NCBI GenBank assembly: GCA_910585735.1
Contig: CAJUEU010000001.1
Location: forward strand, 35,645 to 68,017
Origin: an uncultured Oscillospiraceae bacterium
Lineage (GTDB): Bacteria > Bacillota > Clostridia > Oscillospirales > Oscillospiraceae
DNA length: 32,373 nt
Direction of reading: 5' to 3'
Positions 1-7,600 of the stretch are shown one piece after another. The notes under the pieces were generated by a model that was not told the DNA's origin, ran no database searches, and worked only from the letters and a program-made list of their open reading frames with translations. A program made the position numbers and the translations under genes. The stretch's first letter is position 1. Every line of letters begins with the position of its first letter.

Positions 1-146
1 TCCTGTTACAGGAGGATCCGATGGTAAAATCACTGGAGGCGGCCAGAAAGGCCGGAGCAGAATGGTTTGTTTTGGGCCAGGATCTGTGTGACCGGGATCC
101 CTTTGTCTGCCTGGAGTTGAGCCTGAAGGAAGCCAGTCAGCGGTGA
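1..146 (+). CDS. 3' end of a probable sugar phosphate isomerase/epimerase (partial)
   Basis: The frame is open from the window edge to a TGA at 144-146, so only about 47 C-terminal residues are visible. The tail contains AGAEWFVLGQDLCDRDPF. This resembles the C-terminal strand and helix of AP-endonuclease-2-like TIM-barrel isomerases (IolE/xylose-isomerase-like), which often end in a G-x-EW-x-x-x-EQD then DP-x-E-x-L pattern. That resemblance is recalled, not searched. No catalytic metal ligands fall inside the window, so activity cannot be judged. An ATG at 21 is preceded by AGGAGG with 5-base spacing and could in principle start a 41-residue peptide, but the open frame upstream and the family-like tail favour a truncated larger gene. 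A hairpin follows the stop. Confidence 0.5.
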   Translation, partial: LLQEDPMVKSLEAARKAGAEWFVLGQDLCDRDPFVCLELSLKEASQR

Positions 147-167
147 GCACTGATAGAAAAACGACAC

Positions 168-200
168 GTGCCGCCCGGAAATTCCGGGCGGCACATTTGT
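168..200. terminator. Bidirectional terminator hairpin
   Basis: A 13-bp perfect stem (168-180 with 182-194) separates two convergent genes. On the minus strand it is followed by a run of five T, which suits the SLH gene. On the plus strand only ATTTGT follows, so termination in that direction is probably weaker. Confidence 0.75.
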
Positions 201-204
201 GAGA

Positions 205-1512
205 TCACCAGAGGGACCAGCCTTTGTCGGCACGGTTTTCCATCAGCTCCAGAGCGCGGTCCAGCATAATAGCGGCCTGGGCCCGGGTGAGCTTCTGGTC
301 GGGGAGGGCAGAGGTGGGCAGAGCGCCGCAGCTGCTGAGGTTGGCCATGGCTTGGGTGTACCAAAGGGAAGCTTCGTCGGTGGCCATTACATTGGTCACG
401 TCTGTGACCCGAAGGGCACGGTTTAGGAGAACGGAAGCCTCGGCGGTGGTGATGGGAGCTTCCGAACGGAAGATCACTTGTCCATCGGAGGTATAGGTGC
501 CCTGGACTACGCCTGAGCGAAGGGCGGCAGACACATAGGGCTTGGCCCAGACGGCGATGGCTTCATCGTCGGAGAAGCCGGTCAATGTGACGCCCTCCAG
601 GGCTTCCATACCGGCACAGCGCATGGCAAGCGCGGTGAAATGGGCTCTGCTGATAGGCTCGTCAGGATGAAAGAAATATTGCCCATTGACCTGCTCGCCG
701 ATCATTAAGCCGGCTTCCGCCAGCCGCAGGGCTTCCCGGTGGCCCTCCATACCCGACATATCGGAATAAGTTACCTTGGTTTTTTGTTTCTCAATGCGGA
801 TGGTAACGGTGGCGGGGGCGGAAGTGTTGCCCACTGCGTCCACGGCCACATAAGTGAAGGCGTCCTTGCCGGTTTTGTTTTTGTCTGGCGTATAGACAAA
901 AGCTGAAGAGCCATCCTCTGCCTGCGTCACGGTGCCTCGACCGGGCTTGCTGACAATTTGGAAGGTGAGCAGGTCACCCTCGGGGTCAACGCCGGCAAAG
1001 CTGCCCTGGACTTCTACATTTTTGTAGGTGCAAAGAGCCACATTTTCCGCCACAGGAGCGCTGTTCTCGCTGGCGAGCAGGAAGATCCCCACAGTGACAG
1101 CCTCGCCGGAGGCGCCGTCGGAAAAGACGGGGGTGAAGGTAAAGCTGGTGGTAGAAAGCTCGTTTGTGGCAGAGGGTGTAAAGCGAAGACCATTGATTGC
1201 GCTTGTCTCAATTTGGCTGTTTTCTGGAACGGGCTGCTGGGCAATGGTCAGCATGCCGGCGGTGGGGTCAGGCAGAGAGGTGAGAATAATGGAGGAAAGT
1301 TCGCCATCTCCCGTGACACGAAAATCTTCGGGAGAAAAAGAAATGGTGCCGCTGATGAGTCCATTTTTGGAAAAGGCGGCTACCGCGGCAGGCTCGTGGA
1401 CACTTTTTTCGCCAAACAAGGCGGCGGCTTGCGGGAAAGCGAAGGGAAGCGAGAAGGAAAGAACACAGGCGGTACACAGGGCCGCCATCCGGCGGCGAAT
1501 ACGATCACACAC
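205..1512 (-). CDS. Secreted S-layer-homology protein with cadherin/Ig-like repeats
   Basis: A 435-residue exported surface protein. The N-terminus is a signal peptide: basic residues RIRRR, a hydrophobic stretch to about residue 27, then A-A-A near residue 31. Residues about 50-145 and 150-240 form two beta-sandwich-like repeats. The second has the DPEGD-x-LTF and YTPD-x-N-x-x-G-x-DAFTY pattern seen in bacterial cadherin-like/Ig-like (Big_9 type) domains. Residues about 250-430 hold three SLH-type segments (PISRAHFTALAMR, ITTAEASVLLNR, LTRAQAAIMLDR), which in known proteins bind pyruvylated secondary cell-wall polymers. AGGAGG lies just upstream of the ATG. The likely role is structural or adhesive at the cell wall; no enzymatic domain is visible. 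It is transcribed in the same direction as the rodA-like gene but separated by about 110 bases and a possible weak terminator. Confidence 0.85.
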   Translation of the reverse strand: MCDRIRRRMAALCTACVLSFSLPFAFPQAAALFGEKSVHEPAAVAAFSKNGLISGTISFSPEDFRVTGDGELSSIILTSLPDPTAGMLTIAQQPVPENSQIETSAINGLRFTPSATNELSTTSFTFTPVFSDGASGEAVTVGIFLLASENSAPVAENVALCTYKNVEVQGSFAGVDPEGDLLTFQIVSKPGRGTVTQAEDGSSAFVYTPDKNKTGKDAFTYVAVDAVGNTSAPATVTIRIEKQKTKVTYSDMSGMEGHREALRLAEAGLMIGEQVNGQYFFHPDEPISRAHFTALAMRCAGMEALEGVTLTGFSDDEAIAVWAKPYVSAALRSGVVQGTYTSDGQVIFRSEAPITTAEASVLLNRALRVTDVTNVMATDEASLWYTQAMANLSSCGALPTSALPDQKLTRAQAAIMLDRALELMENRADKGWSLW

Positions 1513-1603
1513 AGAAAAAACCTCCTTATTACCGTGAAGACCAGATTTGGTGTGCTGGTAGTTTCACCGGGAATAGGGAGGTTATTCTTTGAATTACGAA
1601 AAA

Positions 1604-1626
1604 TGGTTCGGGAAAATTTCCCGTTA
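1604..1626 (-). terminator. Weak terminator after rodA-like gene
   Basis: A short inverted repeat (cgggaaa/tttcccg, 1611-1623... read on minus) sits directly after the TAA. A CCATTTTT tract follows within a few bases on the minus strand. The stem is short and AT-rich in the centre, so read-through into the SLH gene is possible. Confidence 0.4.
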
Positions 1627-2814
1627 CATTTGATTTCTGTCTTTCAGCCAGCTGGGCAAGGAACGGGTTTTTACGGAGGATACCACTCCCATGGCGGCAA
1701 ACATAGTGATGATGGAGCTGCCGCCGTAGCTGAAAAAAGGAAGGGTCAGGCCAACGATCGGAAGCACATAGAGGCACATGCCGATATTAAGCAGACTTTG
1801 AAACAGAAGCATGCCCGCATAGCCCATGACGGCCAGGGAGGTCATGGGGCTGGGAGCCCGGTGGGCCACCCAGATACAGCGGGCAATGATAGCGCAGAGA
1901 AGAAGAACGATGATCAGACAGCCTACAAAACCAAGCTCCTCGCCGCAGACTGCGAAAATTTCATCGGTAAAACGGGCGTTAAGCGAATTTTCATAAGGGC
2001 TCTGAGTCTGTATGCCCTGCAGGTATCCCTGTCCCCAAAGTCCGCCGGAGCCGATGGCCAGGATGGACCGGGTCTGCTGCCAGCCGCGGCCCTGAGTCTG
2101 GGCCTTGATGGTTTCCTGATTGCCCATGATATGGTCAATGACTACGGTGATCCGCTGCCCTAAATAGGAGTCGCTGATTTTGGGCCAGATGTATGCGATG
2201 CCGCCGACGCAAGCCGATCCACCCAGCAAGAACCAACGCAGCTTCACTCCGCCCATCCAGGTCATAAAGGCAAAGAGAAAAAGGTAGACCAGTACCATGC
2301 CGAAATCCCTGGTGGCAAGAGCGATGAGGCCGGCAGTTATCCCGAGATGTCCCAGAAGGGAGAGAACCGAGGTGGGGCTGCTAATATCCCTTTTTTGTAG
2401 TTTTGCGCATTGGAACGCAAAGAGCAGGATAAAGGTGAGCTTGGTGACTTCGGCGGGCTGAATGTCAATGGGAAGACCGGGAAAACGGATCCAACTCAAA
2501 TTGCCGCCCCGGGCGACGCCCAGTCCGGGAACCCGTACCAGCAGATTGAAGCCTAAATTGAAGATCAGCAGAAGCCACCAGGAACGTTCCAGAAAAAGCT
2601 CCAGATCCACGGAGGAGATCATGATATAGACGATGACCCCCAAAAAGATGCCGGCAGTCTGGACGATAACGTTTCGGTTACCGCTGTTGCCCAGATACCG
2701 GGTGGCCGAGAAGATCAGGATAAGGCCATATCCGCTGGCAGCCAGACAAAGGGCCAGCAGCAGCTTATCGCCCCGCTCCCAGAAATCTTGCAGAGAATCT
2801 TTTAACCAGGACAT
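1624..2814 (-). CDS. rodA: RodA/FtsW/SpoVE-family (SEDS) peptidoglycan polymerase
   Basis: A 396-residue polytopic membrane protein with about ten hydrophobic segments. SEDS proteins polymerise glycan strands from lipid II together with a class B PBP; RodA serves cell elongation, FtsW division and SpoVE the spore cortex. Visible signatures are QPAEVTKLTFILL, RDFGMVLVYLFLF, ARFTDEIFAVCGEELGF and the C-terminal LPFFSYGGSSI, all characteristic of the family. The start at 2814 is chosen because GGAGG stands 6 bases upstream; the frame stays open 25 codons further, but that extension crosses the promoter. Its isolated position, with no ftsZ, mur or spo genes beside it, gives no further hint, so RodA is the default name and SpoVE or FtsW remain possible. 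Family assignment is firm; the subfamily is less sure. Confidence 0.88.
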   Translation of the reverse strand: MSWLKDSLQDFWERGDKLLLALCLAASGYGLILIFSATRYLGNSGNRNVIVQTAGIFLGVIVYIMISSVDLELFLERSWWLLLIFNLGFNLLVRVPGLGVARGGNLSWIRFPGLPIDIQPAEVTKLTFILLFAFQCAKLQKRDISSPTSVLSLLGHLGITAGLIALATRDFGMVLVYLFLFAFMTWMGGVKLRWFLLGGSACVGGIAYIWPKISDSYLGQRITVVIDHIMGNQETIKAQTQGRGWQQTRSILAIGSGGLWGQGYLQGIQTQSPYENSLNARFTDEIFAVCGEELGFVGCLIIVLLLCAIIARCIWVAHRAPSPMTSLAVMGYAGMLLFQSLLNIGMCLYVLPIVGLTLPFFSYGGSSIITMFAAMGVVSSVKTRSLPSWLKDRNQM

Positions 2815-2850
2815 AGCTTTCCTCCTTCCCGTTGGAAATCTTTTAAAGTT

Positions 2851-2859
2851 AGTATACCA
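2851..2859 (-). promoter_or_regulatory. Extended -10 promoter for rodA-like gene
   Basis: On the minus strand the sequence reads TGGTATACT, an extended -10 element (TGnTATAAT-like), about 40 bases before the start codon. No good -35 box is visible at 16-18 bases, which is normal for extended -10 promoters. Confidence 0.5.
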
Positions 2860-2874
2860 TTTCTTTTCCCATTG

Positions 2875-2883
2875 TGCTATACT
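2875..2883 (+). promoter_or_regulatory. Extended -10 promoter for tsaE-tsaB
   Basis: TGCTATACT is an extended -10 element on the plus strand, about 82 bases before the tsaE ATG. It stands back to back with the minus-strand element of the rodA-like gene. No clear -35 is seen. Confidence 0.45.
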
Positions 2884-2965
2884 ATCCAAGGCAAATTTAG
2901 AAAATCTTTATGGAATGATCTTTTTTCACAATAAGGATAGAAAAACGGAGAAGGAGGCGAGGGAC

Positions 2966-3391
2966 ATGACGTATAATACCCATTGTGAGGCTGAAACAGA
3001 AGCTGTGGGAGAGGCTTTGGCCAAAAGGCTGTATCCCGGTGCTGTCCTTGCCTTCGCGGGAGATTTGGGAGCGGGGAAGACTGCCTTTACACGAGGCTTG
3101 GCCCGGGGGTTGGGCATTGCGGCGCGAGTGACCAGCCCCACCTTTACCATCGTGAATGAATATGAGGGAGGCCGCCTGCCCCTGTTTCATTTTGACTTGT
3201 ATCGCCTGGGATCCTCCGAGGAGCTTTTTGACATTGGCTGGGAGGACTATCTTCGACGGGGCGGGATCTGCGCGGTGGAATGGAGTGAGCGGGTGTCCGA
3301 TGCTTTGGAGGGTGTCATTACCATTGAGATCCGCCGGGGCGAAGGGGAGAATGAGCGGGTCATCACGATAAGCGGGGGGAGAGGGGTATGA
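2966..3391 (+). CDS. tsaE: tRNA threonylcarbamoyladenosine biosynthesis ATPase TsaE
   Basis: A 141-residue cytoplasmic P-loop protein. TsaE (YjeE) hydrolyses ATP to drive turnover of the TsaB-TsaD complex, which transfers threonylcarbamoyl to A37 of ANN-decoding tRNAs. The Walker A motif is GDLGAGKT with the lysine at residue 38. It is followed by the family signatures SPTFT and HFDLYRL, and a C-terminal EWSERV. Length is near the usual 140-155 residues. The ATG at 2966 is preceded by AAGGAGG at good spacing; the frame is open upstream, but that part lies across the promoter. Its last bases overlap the first of tsaB (ATGA), indicating translational coupling. No tsaD or rimI follows, so the pathway's other genes lie elsewhere. 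Confidence 0.95.
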   Translation: MTYNTHCEAETEAVGEALAKRLYPGAVLAFAGDLGAGKTAFTRGLARGLGIAARVTSPTFTIVNEYEGGRLPLFHFDLYRLGSSEELFDIGWEDYLRRGGICAVEWSERVSDALEGVITIEIRRGEGENERVITISGGRGV

Positions 3392-4092
3392 AGATCTTAG
3401 CGCTGGAATCCTCGGCCTTGTCCTGTTCCGCCTGCGTGACGGAGGATTGCTTTTTGGTTGCGCAATCCTATGAAAACAGTGGCTTGACCCATTCGGTGAC
3501 TCTATTGCCCATGGTGGAAGAGCTACTGAAAAACTGTGGACTTACTTTGCGGGATATTGATGTGATTGCCGTAGCCGCTGGACCGGGGTCTTTTACCGGC
3601 TTGCGGATCGGAGTGTCGGCGGCCAAAGGGCTGGCTTGGGCGCTGGAGAAGCCCTGTGCCAAGGTTTCTACGCTGGAGGCAATGGCTTGGGGACTGGTGT
3701 CCATGAAGGGGCAGCTCTGCCCGGTGATGGACGCCAGACGCAGCCAGGTCTATAATGCCCGTTTTGTCTCGGACGGAAGCGGGATCACCCGTCTGACGCC
3801 TGACCGGGCCATCAGCACGGAAGAGCTGGCAGAGGAACTAAAAAAAGAGGGAAAAGAGCAAATTTTAGTTGGCGATGGGGCTACGCTGTGCTATAATCAA
3901 TTCAGCGCAATGGGGCTACCTGTCTGCATACCCTCAGCAAATCTCCAATATCAGGCGGCCTGGGGAGTGGCGCGTGCCGGGTTGGAGTTGGCCCGCAAGG
4001 GAGAGCTTGTGACCGCTTCCCAGCTTGTGCCCGAGTATCACCGTCTTTCACAGGCGGAGCGTGAGCGCCTGGAAAAGCAAAGAGAACAATAA
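3388..4092 (+). CDS. tsaB: tRNA threonylcarbamoyladenosine biosynthesis protein TsaB
   Basis: A 234-residue protein of the ASKHA (Hsp70-actin) fold family. TsaB (YeaZ) is the non-catalytic partner that dimerises with TsaD during t6A synthesis and contacts TsaE. The N-terminus MKILALESS followed by G-L-x-H-S and AAGPGSFTGLRIG (about residues 64-76) is the standard TsaB signature. The middle segment with PVMDARR is also typical. The start overlaps the tsaE stop by 4 bases. The C-terminal PEYHRLSQAERE is commonly seen in Clostridia TsaB. The gene is followed by upp after only 26 bases, with no terminator between them, so the three genes are probably co-transcribed. Confidence 0.95.
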   Translation: MKILALESSALSCSACVTEDCFLVAQSYENSGLTHSVTLLPMVEELLKNCGLTLRDIDVIAVAAGPGSFTGLRIGVSAAKGLAWALEKPCAKVSTLEAMAWGLVSMKGQLCPVMDARRSQVYNARFVSDGSGITRLTPDRAISTEELAEELKKEGKEQILVGDGATLCYNQFSAMGLPVCIPSANLQYQAAWGVARAGLELARKGELVTASQLVPEYHRLSQAERERLEKQREQ

Positions 4093-4118
4093 AAATCAAC
4101 GGAAGGGGAATGGCAGTC

Positions 4119-4760
4119 ATGTACGAAGGAAACAGCAAGGTTCACATTATGGATCATCCTCTGGTGGCGCATAAACTGACGATTATGCGGGATAAGGATA
4201 CCAGCGTGAAGGATTTCCGGGATCTGGTGGGAGAGGTTGGTATGCTCATTACTTATGAGGCTACCCGGGATCTTCCCCTTACCAAAAAGGAGATCGAAAC
4301 GCCGATCTGCAAAACAATGCAGCCTACTTTGGCGGGAAAAAAGATCGCGGTTGTACCTATCCTGCGGGCGGGCTTGGGATTGGTGGACGGCGTACTGAGA
4401 ATGATCCCCTCAGCCCGGGTGGGACATATTGGTATGTTCCGGGATGAGGAGACCTTGGAGCCGCATGTTTATTTCTGCAAAATGCCTAAGGACGTGGCCG
4501 AGCGGGATATTATGATCGTGGATCCCATGCTTGCTACCGGCGGTTCCGCATGTGCCGCCATTGACGAGATGAAAAAGCGGGGGTGCAAGAATATCAAGCT
4601 GATGGTTCTTGTGGCGGCCCCTTACGGGATCGATGCTGTTCAGGCTCAGCACCCTGATGTGGATATTTATGCCGGAGCGGTGGACGAGAAGCTCAATGAA
4701 CACGGCTACATTGTTCCCGGACTTGGTGATGCAGGGGATCGTATTTTCGGAACGAAATAA
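4119..4760 (+). CDS. upp: Uracil phosphoribosyltransferase
   Basis: Cytoplasmic pyrimidine-salvage enzyme converting uracil and PRPP to UMP and pyrophosphate. The protein has 213 residues from the chosen start, near the usual 208-210. The PRPP-binding loop is visible as DPMLATGGSA (about residue 130), and the uracil-binding C-terminal region as YIVPGLGDAGDR. Two ATGs compete. The one at 4110 has GGAAGGGG ending one base upstream, too close to work well. The one at 4119 has the same site at 10 bases and gives MYEGNSKVHIM, matching the family N-terminus. It lies in the tsaE-tsaB transcription unit and is ended by a strong hairpin. Confidence 0.96.
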   Translation: MYEGNSKVHIMDHPLVAHKLTIMRDKDTSVKDFRDLVGEVGMLITYEATRDLPLTKKEIETPICKTMQPTLAGKKIAVVPILRAGLGLVDGVLRMIPSARVGHIGMFRDEETLEPHVYFCKMPKDVAERDIMIVDPMLATGGSACAAIDEMKKRGCKNIKLMVLVAAPYGIDAVQAQHPDVDIYAGAVDEKLNEHGYIVPGLGDAGDRIFGTK

Positions 4761-4771
4761 CTATCGAAAGG

Positions 4772-4797
4772 GACGGCGGCTTCCCGCCGTCTCTTTT
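4772..4797 (+). terminator. Rho-independent terminator after upp
   Basis: An 8-bp GC-rich stem (4772-4779 with 4784-4791) with a CTTC tetraloop is followed by TCTTTT. It ends only 18 bases before the next start codon, so some read-through into the HAD gene is possible. Confidence 0.8.
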
Positions 4798-4815
4798 GGT
4801 GTCAGGAGGAGCCCA

Positions 4816-5643
4816 ATGGCAATTAAACTCATTGTTTTTGATGTGGATGGCACCGTTGTAGACGAGGATCATTACACTGTTCCCGAAGAAAATGCCGCGG
4901 CGTTGAAAGAAGCCCGCTCCCGAGGGATCAAGCTGGCCATTGCCAGCGGACGTACCTGGAGCATTCTGACAGAAGTGGCAGAACAGGTCGGGGGTGTGGA
5001 CTACGCTATCATGTCCAATGGCGCCGCTATTCTGGATGTGAATACCGGGGAGCGGCTATTTGAGAAGGGGATCCCGCCGGCACAGTCCTTGGCGGTTATG
5101 GAGGTGCTGGACCGGGAGGACCTTCCTTATGAAATGTATTGCGGCGGGCAGAATTATGTGGCACTTGAAATGAAAGACCGGCTCCGGGATGGTCTGTTGA
5201 GCCCCGCCTTCGGAGATATGTTTGTAAAGCGAATGACTGTGGTTCCTGATTTACGTGAGGCGCTGAACGGCCGGGATATGGAGAAGATCAACCTGTTTTA
5301 CGCACCCGTGGAAGCCAGGGCACGGATCAGGGAAGCACTTTTGAAAACCGGCCCATTGGAGATCTCCAATGCCTTGGAAGGCAACATGGAATTTACTTAT
5401 GGCGGGGTTTGCAAGGGGACGACACTGGAGCGCCTGGCCAGGTGTTTGGGTATTTCCGCGGATGAGGTTATGGCCTTTGGAGATGCGGGGAACGATGTGG
5501 AAATGCTGCGGTGGGCCGGCTGGTCCTTTGCCATGGAAAATGGCTCCGAAGCCGCAAAGGCCGCGGCTAGGGCGATCGCACCCCCCAACTACTTGGGAGG
5601 CGTAGGGCGGACAGTCCGCAAATATGTATTGGAGCAGGAATGA
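4816..5643 (+). CDS. Cof-type HAD-IIB family hydrolase
   Basis: A 275-residue cytoplasmic haloacid-dehalogenase-superfamily phosphatase. Motif I is DVDGTVVD at residues about 9-16, with both aspartates (nucleophile and acid/base). Motif II is the serine/threonine in IASGRT. Motif IV is GDAGNDVEML near residue 218. The insertion between motifs II and III is of the large C2B type that defines the Cof/YbjI-like subfamily. Known members dephosphorylate sugar phosphates, FMN or pyridoxal phosphate; the substrate here cannot be read from sequence. The start at 4816 is set by AGGAGG 6 bases upstream; the open frame upstream runs back into upp and is a shadow. It is closed by a strong terminator. Confidence 0.9.
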   Translation: MAIKLIVFDVDGTVVDEDHYTVPEENAAALKEARSRGIKLAIASGRTWSILTEVAEQVGGVDYAIMSNGAAILDVNTGERLFEKGIPPAQSLAVMEVLDREDLPYEMYCGGQNYVALEMKDRLRDGLLSPAFGDMFVKRMTVVPDLREALNGRDMEKINLFYAPVEARARIREALLKTGPLEISNALEGNMEFTYGGVCKGTTLERLARCLGISADEVMAFGDAGNDVEMLRWAGWSFAMENGSEAAKAAARAIAPPNYLGGVGRTVRKYVLEQE

Positions 5644-5644
5644 G

Positions 5645-5690
5645 AATATCCCCTCTGCGGAATGAAAAGCAGAGGGGATATTTTTGTGTT
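5645..5690 (+). terminator. Strong rho-independent terminator after HAD gene
   Basis: A 13- to 14-bp perfect stem (5645-5658 with 5669-5682) with a ten-base loop is followed by a T-rich run (TTTTTGTGTTTTTT). It insulates the downstream sigma-factor operon. Confidence 0.92.
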
Positions 5691-5765
5691 TTTTCAAAAA
5701 AGCTTTTTATGGCGGTAACAATCAAAGGCGGTTCTTTGAGTTACGGGTGAAAGGAGGTTTTGGCT

Positions 5766-6269
5766 ATGGAGATCAAGCCGTTGCGTACGGACGGCGAGAT
5801 GGAGACCGTGATCCAAACCTATCAAAGTGTGGTTTACGGTTTGGCCTTTGCCAGGACAGGCTCGGCCTATGATGCGGACGATGTGTTTCAGGAGACATTT
5901 CTGGCTTATTTCAAGTCGGGGAAGGTATTTCGGGAGGAGGAACACCGAAAGGCCTGGCTCCTCCGCACGGCCCTCCATATGTGTAAGCGGGTGACCTCCT
6001 CCACATGGCGGAAGAAGACCGTTCCACTGGAGGAGGGGGAGACCTTGACCGAACCGTTCCGGGAGGAAACGGAAAACGAGATATGGAAGGCTCTGCAGGA
6101 CCTTACGGAAGACTATCGTCTGCCCATATACCTGTTTTACTTTGAGGAGCTGTCCACCCAGGAGATCGCTGAGGTACTGGAGATCCGACCGGGAACAGTC
6201 CGAACCCGGCTCTCACGGGGGAGAGAGCAGCTCCGGCAAACCTTGAAAGGAGCGTATTTTGATGAGTGA
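5766..6269 (+). CDS. ECF-like RNA polymerase sigma factor
   Basis: A 167-residue sigma-70 family protein with only regions 2 and 4. Region 2 (about residues 10-75) contains AYDADDVFQETFLAYF, the core-binding/-10-recognition helix. Region 4 (about 105-160) ends in a helix-turn-helix, STQEIAEVLEIRPGTVRTRL, that would contact the -35 element. A TTG at 5760 lies 2 bases after AAGGAGG, while the ATG at 5766 is 8 bases away, so the ATG is chosen. The stop overlaps the next gene by 8 bases, typical for a sigma factor coupled to its regulator. It may autoregulate: the 75 bases upstream contain GTAAC-like sequence but no convincing ECF promoter. The signal it responds to is unknown. Confidence 0.9.
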   Translation: MEIKPLRTDGEMETVIQTYQSVVYGLAFARTGSAYDADDVFQETFLAYFKSGKVFREEEHRKAWLLRTALHMCKRVTSSTWRKKTVPLEEGETLTEPFREETENEIWKALQDLTEDYRLPIYLFYFEELSTQEIAEVLEIRPGTVRTRLSRGREQLRQTLKGAYFDE

Positions 6270-7554
6270 CCCTATTTTTGCCTTTATGAAAACTCAGATG
6301 AACCCAAGCGCGCAGGCACAGAAGGAGCTTATGGATAAGCTGACTCAAGCTGCGCCGATAAAAAGAAAGCTCGCATGGAAGCGATATGTGGCCGTGGCTG
6401 CCTGCGCCGCTTTGGCCCTTTGCGTCGCTTCTGTTTACCATATGATAGAGGGAGCGCCTACCCCCAAACTCCACAGCTACGTGACGGTGGAGGGGGGCAA
6501 TTCGGGTATTGTGAAAGGTACTTTGACCGAAGAGGGAAGTACGGTGACCGGGAACGGCACGGACAAGGGCGACAGGGACCAGGCCATGACGCCGGGAGAA
6601 CTGACCGAAGCGATGGAGAAGGTGGGTTTCTCCGCGGCGGATATTGACGTCTACCAGGCCATGGGCTATGAAATGACCTGGGCCAAGTGGTGGAAGTTTG
6701 TGGATGAGCAGCGGAATACCGAGGGAGAAGAGCCCTTCAACCTGGCCGGCCTGGAGGAATTCTCCCGGAAGGAGCTTTCCATCAATACAGGACTTGTGGA
6801 CGAGCTCCCCGGAGGGGCCTATGTCTCTGCTGGGGAAAGTATGGATGAACAGACACAGCCCGGCGCCGACGCCTACCAGCTTTTGATGGACCATTTCGGA
6901 GGGACCCTGCCCGATTGGTACGGCGGAGCCTATGTCACCAGCCGGGGGACTTTGATGGTGCTGCTGGTCAACGATAAGGATTCAGGTGACAAGACCTTGG
7001 AGCTGGAGGTCATGGAGGCGGCGGGAGGCAGGACTGCCCCTGTGGGATTTGCAGGGGCCAAATACAGCCGAAATGACCTGGAGCGGCTGAACAGTGAGAT
7101 ACTGGCCCTGCTGGACGGCAAGGGGATCCATGCCAGTTGGGGCATTTATGACGAGCAGAACCGCGTTGTGCTGGATACAAGTGAGGTGCTGCCGGATGAA
7201 CTGCTGGCTGAGTTGGCCCGGCTGGACCCGGATGGGGATGCCATTCTGGTCCGGGTCATAGCGGGGAATACCACCATGGTGACGGACGAGTCTGTGAAGG
7301 GCCCTGCTCCCATAAAGCCCGGCGGAGACATGAGGGCGGAGCCTAACGGCGGCTCGGTGGGGGAGGAAAAAGGAAATGAGATGCAGACCTATTCCGCCCT
7401 TCCGGCCCTGACCGAGGACGGTGACAAGGAGCTGGAGGCCGTTGAGCCCAGGGGCGACGATTTGCCTGAGGCCAACGAAGACCCTACCTGCCACAGAGAT
7501 GAACAGTCTGTCCACTATGACCTTCTGCCGCTGCCCAGCGGTGGGGCGGAATAG
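6262..7554 (+). CDS. Single-pass membrane protein, probable anti-sigma/regulatory partner of the sigma factor
   Basis: A 430-residue protein I cannot place in a named family. Residues 1-41 are a short cytoplasmic segment, residues about 42-60 a single hydrophobic helix (AVAACAALALCVASV), and the remaining 370 residues an acidic, presumably extracytoplasmic domain. Basic KRK/WKR before the helix favours an N-in orientation. The start overlaps the sigma-factor stop by 8 bases, with AAAGGAG 9 bases upstream. That layout is typical of sigma/anti-sigma pairs in gut Clostridia. However, the cytoplasmic part lacks the HxxxCxxC zinc-binding anti-sigma motif, so binding to the sigma factor is inferred from context only. 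The C-terminal third is low in hydrophobics and rich in E, D, G and P. It could instead be a sensor or an effector controlled by the sigma factor. Confidence 0.7.
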   Translation: MSDPIFAFMKTQMNPSAQAQKELMDKLTQAAPIKRKLAWKRYVAVAACAALALCVASVYHMIEGAPTPKLHSYVTVEGGNSGIVKGTLTEEGSTVTGNGTDKGDRDQAMTPGELTEAMEKVGFSAADIDVYQAMGYEMTWAKWWKFVDEQRNTEGEEPFNLAGLEEFSRKELSINTGLVDELPGGAYVSAGESMDEQTQPGADAYQLLMDHFGGTLPDWYGGAYVTSRGTLMVLLVNDKDSGDKTLELEVMEAAGGRTAPVGFAGAKYSRNDLERLNSEILALLDGKGIHASWGIYDEQNRVVLDTSEVLPDELLAELARLDPDGDAILVRVIAGNTTMVTDESVKGPAPIKPGGDMRAEPNGGSVGEEKGNEMQTYSALPALTEDGDKELEAVEPRGDDLPEANEDPTCHRDEQSVHYDLLPLPSGGAE

Positions 7555-7563
7555 GGAAAGTAC

Positions 7564-7600
7564 AGCGGCGGAGCGTCAAGCTCCGCCGCTGCGTGTTTAC
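7564..7600. terminator. Hairpin between convergent genes
   Basis: An 11-bp GC-rich stem (7564-7574 with 7580-7590) with loop GTCAA lies between the sigma-partner gene (+) and nth (-). The T-tracts are poor (GTGTTT on plus, none on minus), so it may be a weak terminator or an mRNA end-protecting structure. Confidence 0.6.

Noticed and set aside
21..146. Independent 41-residue small protein with AGGAGG
   Set aside because: The frame is open through the window edge and the sequence resembles the tail of a larger isomerase, so a truncated gene is more likely.
958..2163. A 401-codon plus-strand frame
   Set aside because: It is antisense to the SLH and RodA-like genes, both of which have clear family signatures and ribosome sites.
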